Origin: Cognatundibacterium jejuense
Lineage (GTDB): Bacteria; Pseudomonadota; Gammaproteobacteria; Burkholderiales; Burkholderiaceae_D
Direction: 5' to 3'
Assembly (NCBI RefSeq): GCF_014284255.1
Contig: NZ_JACOFV010000026.1
Coordinates: 1 to 32,157, forward strand
Length of the DNA stretch: 32,157 bases
Below the pieces are notes generated by a model that did not search any database, had not been told where the DNA came from, and saw only the letters and a program-made list of their open reading frames with translations. Below, one piece after another: positions 8,080-15,829 of the stretch. The translations under genes and the position numbers were made by a program. Each line of letters begins with the position of its first letter. The first letter of the stretch is position 1.

Positions 8080-8222
8080 TACAACCAATTTATAGCGACG
8101 CACCTATGTGTAGAACCCTGAAGTTGGGGTTCACGGTGACACAACGGTTCAGGTCTGCAGGTGCAGGCTTTGAAGTTCCACCGTATCCATGGAAAACAAA
8201 AACTCAAAAATATGGAAAAATC
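8080..8222 (+). promoter_or_regulatory. Leader of the helicase gene with an iteron copy
   Basis: It contains GTAGAACC at 8110-8117, an inverted copy of the iteron core found at 17467-17762. The following TGAA matches the context at 17501 (GTAGAACC, one differing base, TGAA). GAACCC/GGGTTC (from 8113 to about 8132) can also pair. This suggests autoregulation by the protein that binds the iterons. The frame is open upstream of 8223 to 8106, but I regard that part as untranslated. Confidence 0.4.
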
Positions 8223-9716
8223 ATGAACACAACAGATAACTTGAATGAAGCACTTTTAGACCCTTTTGGTGATGCGCCTGTCACCGTTGGAATGACGACC
8301 TACACCAGCAATGCTCCAGTGATGGTACAAGCCATGCCAGCAGCAGGTAAAATAAAAGTCGCCCCAGAATTTCAATATGCACAAATGATGGAGCACGATC
8401 ACTGTGTTGCAAAAAAAGACGAACTTATCTACTGTTGGAATACCAGTTTCTGGAAGTTACAAAAAGATAATGAGAATTCGAAACATGCCTTAAGGTGGTT
8501 AGGGAATAATGTTCCACAACGAGCCAATGCAGGAACCGCTGAAAGCTGTGTCAGAACGGCTTTATTGTTGGCACAGCCCTTGCCACCAAAATCACACAAC
8601 ACAATCGTTCCAGTGCATGGAGGCTGGTTTACATTCAACAATGACTTTTCTATTTCATTGAATAAGCCAGACCGACATTTAGGTATTACCCATTGTGTGC
8701 CAGTTAAAACAACTTCACCAATTGGCAACTATGTGCCAGCACCAGTTCCAGCCGATTCATTGTTCGGTAAGTTCATTGAATCCTCTTTGCCTGATCCAGC
8801 AGTCCGTGAGTTGGTGCAGACTTATGTTGGCTACACCTTATGTTCCCATGTTAAACACCAAACTGGGCATTTGTGGATTGGTCCAAAGGGCAGTAATGGT
8901 AAGAGCACCATGCTTAATATTGTGATGGCCTTGCATGAGAACGCTGTTTCCATGCAGTTGGATAAGTTGGAGGGATTTAATTTATCCAATTTGGTCGGTG
9001 CAACCTTGGTTGTTTGTGACGAAACGCCCAAGGGAAAAATTGATCAACAGGTTTTGAAGTCCTTAATCTCAGGCGGTACGACTTCCATTAACCGAAAATT
9101 CAAGGATGTATTGAGCTATCAGAATTTCGCAAAATTTATTATTTGCGCCAACCACTTACCAGCATTGACAGACCAATCCGATGCCTTTTGGCGTCGTTTG
9201 CATGTCGTTGAATGGAACGAGACTTTTACAGGTGACAAACTCGTTCTTGATCTTGATAAAGAAATCATTCAGTCTGAATTGCATATCGTATTGGATTGGG
9301 CTTTGGCAGGTTTGCAAAAGTTGGAGCGAGACAAGAAATTCACGATTCCTGAAGCCTCCAAGCATGCTGTTCGTTCAGCCAAAATTGAGTCTAATAATGT
9401 TGCCAACTGGGTCGAATCAAATGGAGTGAGCTATTCTGATGCGGATCAGCCATTTAACGACAAAGCTATTCTATTTGAGAACTATAGAGAGTTTTGTCGA
9501 GACAATGGTTTTCAAGCTTGTGCTGTTCCTCAGTTCTTTGCCCGATTGCATAGCGAGTTTCCTAAACTTAAAGAAACACGCATGATGATGGGTAAGGGGG
9601 CAGATAAAAAACGTGTTCGCTGTGTCAATTTAACGACTGGCGTTTTTTGCAAGGAAGACTTAGTTGAGCAAGTCGCTCTTGAGAAAAACGAAATTGAACA
9701 AGCATTTTATGGATAA
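8223..9716 (+). CDS. SF3 helicase, D5/phage-plasmid primase C-terminal type
   Basis: I start this 497-aa protein at the ATG at 8223 because GGAAAAATC before it matches the previous gene; an in-frame ATG at 8106 would add 39 poorly composed residues. It has the D5_N-like linker followed by the superfamily 3 AAA+ helicase: Walker A GPKGSNGKST with Lys227, Walker B region LVVCDETPKG, and the sensor segment FIICANHLPALTDQSDAFWR. Such proteins unwind the origin and drive replication of phage satellites and integrative elements. No archaeo-eukaryotic or Toprim primase catalytic residues are seen, so it is probably helicase only, with priming by the host or another protein. Confidence 0.9.
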   Translation: MNTTDNLNEALLDPFGDAPVTVGMTTYTSNAPVMVQAMPAAGKIKVAPEFQYAQMMEHDHCVAKKDELIYCWNTSFWKLQKDNENSKHALRWLGNNVPQRANAGTAESCVRTALLLAQPLPPKSHNTIVPVHGGWFTFNNDFSISLNKPDRHLGITHCVPVKTTSPIGNYVPAPVPADSLFGKFIESSLPDPAVRELVQTYVGYTLCSHVKHQTGHLWIGPKGSNGKSTMLNIVMALHENAVSMQLDKLEGFNLSNLVGATLVVCDETPKGKIDQQVLKSLISGGTTSINRKFKDVLSYQNFAKFIICANHLPALTDQSDAFWRRLHVVEWNETFTGDKLVLDLDKEIIQSELHIVLDWALAGLQKLERDKKFTIPEASKHAVRSAKIESNNVANWVESNGVSYSDADQPFNDKAILFENYREFCRDNGFQACAVPQFFARLHSEFPKLKETRMMMGKGADKKRVRCVNLTTGVFCKEDLVEQVALEKNEIEQAFYG

Positions 9717-9731
9717 GAGTTAGCCTATACA

Positions 9732-9771
9732 GCTAGGCAGAAAGTTATGAATTTTTGATTTTCTGCCTAGC
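9732..9771. terminator. Inverted repeat between convergent genes
   Basis: Perfect 12-bp arms GCTAGGCAGAAA/TTTCTGCCTAGC (9732-9743 with 9760-9771) around a 16-nt loop, placed between the helicase gene and the convergent mobC. No long T-run follows, so a terminator or RNA-stabilising role is inferred from position. Confidence 0.55.
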
Positions 9772-9826
9772 CTGTCCAAGTGTCCAACCCGTCCATGCGC
9801 TTTTCAAATCTTGGTGTAAAAATCAA

Positions 9827-10105
9827 TCAGTCCAAAGACAAACGATTAGAATCAAAGTCAGCAGAATCATTATCCACTCCAAATAATGCATAGTCCCTAG
9901 GCTCAAGCATTCCTGCACTAATCAATTCCTTTCCTAGCTTTTGCAAATCATTATCTGCCAGCTTAATCACATAAGCACCCGCCAGAATTTTTCGTCTTGT
10001 ATCTCGCTTTCTTTCTTCCATCGCTTCACGATTTCTAGTTTGCTGAATACGGGCTTCAAGCTCAGCTCTTTGCTGAAGTAGTTTATCTAAGTTCGGTTTG
10101 CTCAT
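9827..10105 (-). CDS. mobC: Mobilization accessory protein, MobC/TraD-like
   Basis: The protein has 92 residues with a good ribosome binding site (AGGAG, 9 nt before ATG). The N-terminal coiled coil (LQQRAELEARIQQTRNREAM) followed by KRDTRRKILAGAYVIKLA is the signature of small TraD/MobC-type accessory proteins that sit next to MobA/MobL relaxases. They help the relaxosome open DNA at oriT. The gene is divergent from the relaxase gene with the oriT candidate between them, the usual arrangement in MOBQ plasmids. The C-terminal tail is acidic. Confidence 0.8.
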   Translation of the reverse strand: MSKPNLDKLLQQRAELEARIQQTRNREAMEERKRDTRRKILAGAYVIKLADNDLQKLGKELISAGMLEPRDYALFGVDNDSADFDSNRLSLD

Positions 10106-10137
10106 TTTTTATTTCTCCTGTTTTTATTATTTGAGCG

Positions 10138-10167
10138 TTGACATTTTAAATTGGCGCTGTATTTAAT
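10138..10167 (+). promoter_or_regulatory. Promoter toward the relaxase gene
   Basis: Consensus TTGACA (10138-10143), 18-bp spacer, TTTAAT (10162-10167). Transcription would cross oriT before reaching the relaxase. AGCGTTGAC (10134-10142) and GTCAAGCGC (10190-10198) form an imperfect inverted repeat around the start region, a possible operator. Confidence 0.6.
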
Positions 10168-10221
10168 AAATAACAAAGAAAAAAGTAACGTCAAGCGCAA
10201 AAGGCAAAAAAATAAAACAGC

Positions 10222-10260
10222 GAAATGCGCACTTATACGTTGAGATAAATCTCTCAACGT
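10222..10260 (-). other. oriT: Candidate oriT, IncQ/MOBQ type
   Basis: On the minus strand a perfect 9-bp inverted repeat (ACGTTGAGA/TCTCAACGT, 6-nt loop, 10237-10260) is followed at once by ATAAGTGCGCATTT. In RSF1010/R1162-type origins a similar hairpin is followed by TAAGTGCGC or TAAATGCGC, where the relaxase nicks. Position between divergent mobC and mobA fits. The exact nick base is not assigned here. Confidence 0.8.
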
Positions 10261-10306
10261 GTGCTCAAAGCTGAATGCCCAAACAAAGACGTTCAGGAGA
10301 ACATAT

Positions 10307-11626
10307 ATGGCAATTTACCACTTGAGTGTAAAAATTATTTCAAGGTCCAGCGGGAGAAGTTCAACCTCTGCTGCCGCATATAGAGCTGGAGTAAAAATCC
10401 ACGAAAACCGCACCGGTCAAACTTTTGATTACACAAGAAAAAAAGAAGTGTCTTATCGCCGTATCTTCACACCACCCAATGCACCGCAATGGATGAAAGA
10501 CCGTGAACAGCTTTGGAATGCCATAGAACAGTCTGAAACCAGAAAGGACTCACAAACCGCCAAAGAAATAATCGTCGCTTTACCGCACGAACTAAGCCCT
10601 TCACAGCACATTATTTTGCTGGAGCGATTTGTGCATACTCAGCTAACTAGCAAAGGAATAATTGCTGACGTAGTTATCCATAATAAACCCAATAACGTAC
10701 ATGCGCATATTTTACTAACCACTCGTGAAATCAATATCACCAACGATGGTTTTGGTAAGAAAATGCGAGACCTAAATTCAAAGCTGCAATTACAAGAATG
10801 GCGCGAACAATGGGCAAGGCACTGTAATAGAAGGCTGTCAATTGCAAGTAGCAAATCCCGAATAGACCATCGCAGTTTACAAGATCAAGGACTAGACCAA
10901 ATTCCGACCGTCCACGTCGGTGCAAATTGTCATGCAATGGATAAACGAGGCATCACCTCAAAACGAAAGGAACTCAACACACTAATCAAGGAGAAAAATA
11001 TGAGTAACGAAAAAAATAAACAATTCATCGCTTCATTGAAACTGGAAGGTGAAACCAGCCCAATCCAGCAAGAAATTGTTCAAGCAAAAAAATCCAAGCA
11101 TTTATTCTTAAATCCAACCGACACAAAGAACAATAAAAAATATCGTGACGCAATTTTTGCCAGAACCTACATTCCGATTTTGTTGGAGATATTTGCCAGT
11201 GATTGCAAAGGAGTGGACGAGATTGAAACCGAGATTGGCACATGCTTTCAAATCAATCTCAATGGCGGTGGCAAAATTTATGACTATGGTAGTCAAATCA
11301 AAATAGCGAGTGGTACAGACGAAGAAATCAAAGTCGCCATTAAGTTGGCAGTAGAAAAGGGTTGGCAAGGGCTTCACTTAACTGGCAGTGATGAATTTAA
11401 ATCACAGGTATTTTTGGAGGCGGTTCTATCAGGGGCATTCAGACCAGAACAAATCACAGGCTATAAACCAAGCAAATCCGACCTTGAAGTCATACGTGAT
11501 TGCAAACCTGCATTGAAGATTGCCAACGATACCAACATCATTAAAAGCTATGTCGTTGAAAAATCAGATGGCAGTGGCACAGATGGTGCGGAAGCAAAGG
11601 TGCAAATTCCAAGGTTGAAGTTTTAA
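10307..11626 (+). CDS. mobA: MobA/MobL-family relaxase with C-terminal LPD7-like domain
   Basis: This 439-aa protein starts at the ATG at 10307, preceded by AGGAG at 10295-10299; an in-frame ATG at 10259 overlaps the oriT repeat and is less likely. The start MAIYHLSVKIISRSSGRSST with SAAAYRAG is the MobA/MobL hallmark containing the catalytic Tyr region. The metal-binding triad is His125, His132 and His134 in HNKPNNVHAHILL. The relaxase nicks oriT and pilots the strand. The C-terminal ~150 residues (VAIKLAVEKGWQGLHLTGSD, then VFLEAVLSGAF and ITGYKPSKSDLE) match the LPD7 accessory domain. No T4SS is encoded nearby, so a helper system is needed. Confidence 0.93.
   Translation: MAIYHLSVKIISRSSGRSSTSAAAYRAGVKIHENRTGQTFDYTRKKEVSYRRIFTPPNAPQWMKDREQLWNAIEQSETRKDSQTAKEIIVALPHELSPSQHIILLERFVHTQLTSKGIIADVVIHNKPNNVHAHILLTTREINITNDGFGKKMRDLNSKLQLQEWREQWARHCNRRLSIASSKSRIDHRSLQDQGLDQIPTVHVGANCHAMDKRGITSKRKELNTLIKEKNMSNEKNKQFIASLKLEGETSPIQQEIVQAKKSKHLFLNPTDTKNNKKYRDAIFARTYIPILLEIFASDCKGVDEIETEIGTCFQINLNGGGKIYDYGSQIKIASGTDEEIKVAIKLAVEKGWQGLHLTGSDEFKSQVFLEAVLSGAFRPEQITGYKPSKSDLEVIRDCKPALKIANDTNIIKSYVVEKSDGSGTDGAEAKVQIPRLKF
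11000..11626 (+). CDS. Possible nested product: LPD7 domain from internal start
   Basis: Inside the relaxase frame, AAGGAG (10988-10993) lies at good spacing before an in-frame ATG at 11000, followed by AGTAACGAA. This looks like an ordinary gene start within the relaxase. A 208-aa protein containing only the LPD7-like part could be made alongside the full-length relaxase. The precedent is RSF1010, whose mobA frame also yields a separate C-terminal replication protein. Alternatively, two ancestral genes were fused and the start is a relic. Confidence 0.4.
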   Translation: MSNEKNKQFIASLKLEGETSPIQQEIVQAKKSKHLFLNPTDTKNNKKYRDAIFARTYIPILLEIFASDCKGVDEIETEIGTCFQINLNGGGKIYDYGSQIKIASGTDEEIKVAIKLAVEKGWQGLHLTGSDEFKSQVFLEAVLSGAFRPEQITGYKPSKSDLEVIRDCKPALKIANDTNIIKSYVVEKSDGSGTDGAEAKVQIPRLKF

Positions 11627-11686
11627 TCTGATAAAAATTTATGTAATTTTCACCTTCAAATGGCGATGATTAATAAAAAAGCTAAA

Positions 11687-11760
11687 TTGGGTCTCATTTC
11701 CCGTGGATCTATATCCATCTTAGAACGTACCATAAGGTAATTGTTTTTAAAGTTACCTAT
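11687..11760 (+). promoter_or_regulatory. Promoter and putative C-protein operator
   Basis: TTGGGT (11687-11692), 17-bp spacer, TATATC (11710-11715) form a possible promoter. Downstream, half-sites TACC (11728), GGTA (11736) and TACC (11754) make inverted repeats, the clearest being AGGTAA/TTACCT (11735-11740 with 11753-11758). The last one touches the start codon at 11761, and no ribosome binding site is present. Binding here would block expression of the C-R operon (autorepression). Confidence 0.5.
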
Positions 11761-12009
11761 ATGGACGAACAGTCAAAAAGTGCTTGCTTGATTAGATTTG
11801 GAGAAAGTCTTCGCGGACTCCGTTTGGAAGCGGGTTTTTCACAAGAAGAATTGGCTGAGCGTGCAAATATTGATCGAAGCTATCTTGGTGCGATTGAGCG
11901 AGGTGAGCACAATGTCGCACTCTTAAATATCATAAAGATTGCTAACGCCTTAAGCTTAAATCCATGTCAATTGCTAGAGGTTTTTTCTATGGAAAAAGGG
12001 ATAAGATAA
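11761..12009 (+). CDS. Restriction-modification controller (C) protein, XRE family
   Basis: This 82-aa protein is almost entirely a helix-turn-helix domain: FGESLRGLRLEAGFSQEELA, then DRSYLGAIERGEHNVALLNI, then a short C-terminal helix. Size and position make it a C protein, the dimeric regulator that delays and limits endonuclease expression until the methyltransferase has protected the host DNA. It overlaps the endonuclease start (TAATG at 12007-12011), so the two are translationally coupled. The ATG at 11761 lacks a ribosome binding site and abuts the operator; a leaderless or alternative (TTG 11788) start is possible. Confidence 0.88.
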   Translation: MDEQSKSACLIRFGESLRGLRLEAGFSQEELAERANIDRSYLGAIERGEHNVALLNIIKIANALSLNPCQLLEVFSMEKGIR

Positions 12010-12947
12010 TGGCGGTAATCGTTGCTGAGTACCTTGGAGTTCGTACTGATACAGGTATTAAAATTACTCCTATACCAATAGGTAAAAACATCGGCCCTTC
12101 AGGTAAGCCTATCGTTGCGTGTCCGTTCAAAAACTCTCATTGTGATAAAGCAAAACGAGGTGATAAACCCGTTTGTTCTTTGCGCGATTCCGAAACAAAC
12201 GAATTGTGGATTGTGTGTTCTCACCGTCTATGTGCGACTCAAAAGGGAAGTGGAAAGTCTCCGATGCCATTGAGTGCCCATCAAAAAAATATCCTTCTTG
12301 CTGTGGCAAAAGAAGTTTTTGACCCTTCAATTACAAATAATGAAGTATTAGTAAATAGGGAGGTGCCAATTCCTGTAACTCAAGATAGTGATTATTCTGC
12401 TGATTATGTGATGTGGAGAAAAAATCCGACATTGATTACATCATTTAATCCAGATAGACCTATTGTTTTAGAAATGCAGGGCGGTGGTGAGACGACAAGC
12501 ACTGGTGATTTAACTAAGCATATTACTGAATGGGAAAACGGGCGTGCTGAATTGACTAGCCCTGTGAGCAAAACTGCGCCATTGGTAACCAATGCGTGGC
12601 GAAGGCAGCAGGAGCAATTTTTAGTTAAAGGGAATACAGCGATGCTAACCGGTGGTCGTATGGTTTTTTGTATTGGCTCAATGATCTATGATTATCTAAT
12701 ACCGAGACTAACTAATACTACAATTTTCCCGCCGTTAAAAAATGCTAATTGGACATTGGCATTACTAACATTTATTGAGGATAAATCAGCGGAATTAAGT
12801 TCTCATTCTCCACCGAATTCAATTCCTTTGAAGATAGATACAAGCCGATCACTTTTTACCAACTACGGGTTTTTTGTACAGGCGATTACTAATCAAGGAA
12901 CCGCATGCAATGCAATGTTTCAAGGACCTTACGTTGATTTAGTTTGA
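12009..12947 (+). CDS. NotI-family type II restriction endonuclease
   Basis: I start this at the ATG at 12009, which overlaps the C-gene stop and has GGAAAAAGGGA upstream; an in-frame ATG at 11964 inside the C gene is less likely. The protein has 312 residues. The N-terminal part has four cysteines, Cys38 (ACPF), Cys45, Cys56 and Cys70 (VCSHR), matching the Cys4 iron-binding fold of NotI. The catalytic site reads Glu118, Asp132 (SADY), Glu155-x-Gln157 (VLEMQGGG), the same order and nearly the same spacing as NotI's E, D and E-x-Q. The target sequence cannot be told from the protein. Its 3' end overlaps the convergent methyltransferase by 9 bp. Confidence 0.85.
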   Translation: MAVIVAEYLGVRTDTGIKITPIPIGKNIGPSGKPIVACPFKNSHCDKAKRGDKPVCSLRDSETNELWIVCSHRLCATQKGSGKSPMPLSAHQKNILLAVAKEVFDPSITNNEVLVNREVPIPVTQDSDYSADYVMWRKNPTLITSFNPDRPIVLEMQGGGETTSTGDLTKHITEWENGRAELTSPVSKTAPLVTNAWRRQQEQFLVKGNTAMLTGGRMVFCIGSMIYDYLIPRLTNTTIFPPLKNANWTLALLTFIEDKSAELSSHSPPNSIPLKIDTSRSLFTNYGFFVQAITNQGTACNAMFQGPYVDLV

Positions 12948-13868
12948 TTGCTTTTTTGTTTTCTTAAGTTCCTTATTCCATTCATTTTCAACAGCCATGA
13001 TTCTTTGCCCTATCCAATGAACTATATGGACACAAACGGCATTTCCTACCGCTCGGTATCTATTTCCGTCCAATGTTTGGGAAATCCCTGAAGTGTCTCG
13101 CACTCTGAAGGCATCAACCGTCTTACATACAGCGTCGGCGCTGCCCCTGCTGTCGAGCGTGTAGCTTTCCCCGTCATTTCGGTAGCCTTTTGCTTGCGGG
13201 CCGGCTTCGGATTTTCTTCCAATGCTTGCGTGTTGGATAGCAAAGATATTTGCTTCTTTATCGCTTTCTCTAATTGAGTTGAAAGTGGTTTCTCTCTTGC
13301 CGATGCCCGATCTAGAAGCGATTGCAAATGGACCTGACTCAAAAAGTACTTGAGCGGAGCGGAGGTTTCCAAGACTTGCGACAACATAGACTCTTCTACG
13401 ACGTTGGGGTGTTCCAAAATATTTTGCGTCAAATACTCGCCACGAAACGCCATACCCGAGTTCATCCAACTTTTCGAGGAGAACTTGGAAATCTTTTCCT
13501 TGGTGGCTGTTGAGTAACCCTGGGACGTTTTCAATAATGACCCATCTTGGTTTGTTACTTGCGATAAGTTCAGCATATTTGTAGAAGAGTCCACTTCTTT
13601 CACCTTCTAATCCTTTACGTTTGCCTTGATTTGCCAAAGAGAGATCTTGGCAAGGAAATCCACCGCACCACACTTCTGCAGAACTTGGAATATCGGATGG
13701 ATTAACTTTTCCAATATCTTCGAATAATGGCACTTTAGGCCAATGTTGCTTGAGAACTTTTTGGCAAAATTTATTTATTTCGCATTGGAACACAATTTTC
13801 ATTCCAGCCTTCTCGAGACCTAAATCAAAACCGCCAATTCCTGCAAAAAATGAAGCTACTTTAAGCAT
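12939..13868 (-). CDS. DNA C5-cytosine methyltransferase with out-of-frame motif IX
   Basis: This 309-aa product should protect the element's recognition site by C5-methylation. Motif I (FFAGIGGFDLGLEKAG, 7-22), motif IV with catalytic Cys73 (GGFPCQDLS), motif VI (ENV, 113-115), motif VIII (QRRRRV, 155-160) and motif X (RYRAVGNAV) are in frame. Motif IX is missing from this frame, but the minus strand at 13061-13129 encodes YVRRLMPSECETLQGFP in the +1 frame. Two compensating one-base shifts, near 13130 and 13060, therefore scramble ~23 residues next to the target-recognition region. Either the enzyme is impaired or the sequence carries two indel errors. It converges on the endonuclease gene. 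Confidence 0.9.
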   Translation of the reverse strand: MLKVASFFAGIGGFDLGLEKAGMKIVFQCEINKFCQKVLKQHWPKVPLFEDIGKVNPSDIPSSAEVWCGGFPCQDLSLANQGKRKGLEGERSGLFYKYAELIASNKPRWVIIENVPGLLNSHQGKDFQVLLEKLDELGYGVSWRVFDAKYFGTPQRRRRVYVVASLGNLRSAQVLFESGPFAIASRSGIGKRETTFNSIRESDKEANIFAIQHASIGRKSEAGPQAKGYRNDGESYTLDSRGSADAVCKTVDAFRVRDTSGISQTLDGNRYRAVGNAVCVHIVHWIGQRIMAVENEWNKELKKTKKQSN

Positions 13869-14205
13869 GCATATATATCCAAAAAATTTCGGGTATCATA
13901 TCCCGCAGGTGGGTAATAAGCAAGAAAATTTTATTGTCTGAAGCAAAAATAGTCAGGCTTGTACCAAGTAAATTTAACTGTTTAAATATACAGTGCATTT
14001 AATTTATTTTGAATAAAAAGAATGTTTTAAAGTATTTTTTTGTGGTTTTTGTCCCTCATTTTTAAATGGCTAAGTTGTAATTTCTGTTTGGCAGTTTTGT
14101 TCAAATTTATGAAAATGATTTAATCAAGGCTCCATAAGAACTAGTACCAACAACATTCTTCTGATAAAGTCATTGTTGGCATGGGTTTCTTACGCCTTAT
14201 ATTAA
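13869..14205. other. AT-rich intergenic region upstream of the methyltransferase
   Basis: No gene is seen. Just upstream of the methyltransferase start, GGTA half-sites occur at 13892 and 13912, and CGGG/CCCG flank a short spacer (about 13890-13905). These resemble the half-sites before the C gene and might let the C protein also control the methyltransferase, but the match is only four bases. Confidence 0.35.
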
Positions 14206-14604
14206 TCAGATCTTCAAAGGAATGCCACCCATCGCTGCCAGTTTTGGTTGAGCACCTAAGATATGGCGAAGATCATCTCTGAGCAGCAATGCGTAAATCA
14301 GTCCTATTCCCCACAAAGGAATCAACACTACGCAAATGAATACGACAGTTTTACTTCGTCTCCAGTAATACAATTTTCTATCGGGTAGCTTGACGCCAAT
14401 AATCCGATTGCCAATCAAATACAAAGTAACTTCACGACCAAGACCCCGCTCAATGAAATCGTTCAGACTTCGTGTGGTTCTCAGTTTTTGCAAAATCTGA
14501 TCACCAATTTCTATAGTGTCGTAGTGTGTAAATGATTTGCCGATTTGATTGACACTAGATGTGCCACTACCCAACATTGTTAGAACGCCTGTTACTTCAC
14601 GCAT
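14206..14604 (-). CDS. Small membrane protein, unknown function
   Basis: The protein has 132 residues, with AAAGGGAAA before the ATG. Residues ~86-108 (VVFICVVLIPLWGIGLIYAL) form one long hydrophobic segment preceded by WRRSK, suggesting a cytoplasmic N-terminal domain. That domain contains IGVKLPDRKLYYW and looks beta-rich. I do not recognise the family. It lies 75 bp downstream of the lipoprotein gene on the same strand, so the two may be co-transcribed as envelope-related cargo. Confidence 0.6.
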   Translation of the reverse strand: MREVTGVLTMLGSGTSSVNQIGKSFTHYDTIEIGDQILQKLRTTRSLNDFIERGLGREVTLYLIGNRIIGVKLPDRKLYYWRRSKTVVFICVVLIPLWGIGLIYALLLRDDLRHILGAQPKLAAMGGIPLKI

Positions 14605-14679
14605 GTTTTTTCCCTTTCACTATTTAATGCCGCACAGAATTGATGAATCTATGCGGGACTATTGGTAAGACTGATTAAA

Positions 14680-15753
14680 TTAAGGCATGACACCGAACGA
14701 GAAATATGCGGGACCATTGGCGAAGTTATTGCCAGTATTATTGCCAGTCACTAGCAGACCTGCTGGAGAAGAAATGAGGTAGTTGATCGTACCGTCCGAC
14801 ACCGTAGCTGTAGCAATGCCAGTGATAGGAGTATTGGCTGTCAATGCGATGTTTTGGCTTTTTACAATAAGGTTTTGTAAGGATGCTGTTAATGGATTTT
14901 GAATACCATCGGTGGTGTTTAGGACGTAACTTCCAGCCACAGGGTTCCACGCGGTTTGGGGTACGCCTAACCACATACCCGTCACAATCCCGCCACCACC
15001 TGTATCATTTTCTGTCACCACCAGTGTGCTATTCGCACCAGTACCTACCATAAATGCAGTCGCTCGTACTAAACCACCAGATGAAAGATCGAAGGCATAA
15101 CTACTGCCAGAATGTGCGGCGAAATTACCAGTCGCTGTCGCAGTGGAACAGGTAGAAGTATTTTTGCACATACTCCAATTGCCGAGGTTATCAATCGTGA
15201 TGGTGGCATAGGACATGCGGGTCTGAGCAGGAGTGCTTCCGGTGTCATGCTGATAGCGAAGCACATTATAAGTGCCTTGCAAAGCTCCAAGATTGGTATT
15301 AGAAGCTAATGCGGTACTATCCATCAGGAAGACAGGCTGATCATTTCCATTGACGAGCGTATGCGAAACACCTAACGCACCATTGCTTTGCATGACCGTG
15401 CGCATGCTAGTGTTGGAATTCCCTGTACTATCCATGCAAGCTTTATTCAAAGGTGCTGGGGCATTCGCGTCCTGGACCAGATTCAATGTGCCAGATAAAT
15501 TACCCGAATACGTTAATGTCGTGCCACCATTGGAAAATTGCGCAGAACCGGCTCCACCAGTTAGGGCTACAGCTATCAATGGATGAGTATTGGCAATCGC
15601 ACAGTTAGTTATCGTGCCACCAGTGCCGCCACTACTGCCACTTCCTGAGCCACTTCCAGAATTTGTGCTTGTCGTATTACTCCCATTCCCGCCACCACCA
15701 CAGGCTGCAAGAGTAAGTGCAATTAGTGTCCCAACTACGATTTTTAGCTTCAT
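14680..15753 (-). CDS. Lipoprotein, Gly/Ser-rich linker, unknown function
   Basis: I start this at the ATG at 15753 (GGGGAT upstream), giving 357 residues. The signal peptide MKLKIVVGTLIALTLAAC ends in a lipobox, so Cys18 should be lipidated and the protein anchored to the envelope. A low-complexity Gly/Ser/Thr linker follows. The mature part is beta-rich, full of Thr, Asn, Gly and Ser, and contains four more Cys (CAIAN, KACMD, MCKNTSTC). It has a higher GC content than its element neighbours, which hints at separate acquisition. The LuxR gene upstream on the same strand and a perfect palindrome between them suggest regulated expression. Confidence 0.75.
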   Translation of the reverse strand: MKLKIVVGTLIALTLAACGGGGNGSNTTSTNSGSGSGSGSSGGTGGTITNCAIANTHPLIAVALTGGAGSAQFSNGGTTLTYSGNLSGTLNLVQDANAPAPLNKACMDSTGNSNTSMRTVMQSNGALGVSHTLVNGNDQPVFLMDSTALASNTNLGALQGTYNVLRYQHDTGSTPAQTRMSYATITIDNLGNWSMCKNTSTCSTATATGNFAAHSGSSYAFDLSSGGLVRATAFMVGTGANSTLVVTENDTGGGGIVTGMWLGVPQTAWNPVAGSYVLNTTDGIQNPLTASLQNLIVKSQNIALTANTPITGIATATVSDGTINYLISSPAGLLVTGNNTGNNFANGPAYFSFGVMP

Positions 15754-15829
15754 GTTATCCCCATACAATAGTTTAAATTAATTTGCTTGCAAATAAGTCA
15801 AAATACTATTTGGAGAAAGTTAAACTAGA

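Noticed and set aside
13046..13603. 185-codon frame inside the methyltransferase gene
   Set aside because: It is the +1 shadow of the gene; only its last part (motif IX) carries ancestral coding sequence, explained by the frameshift pair.
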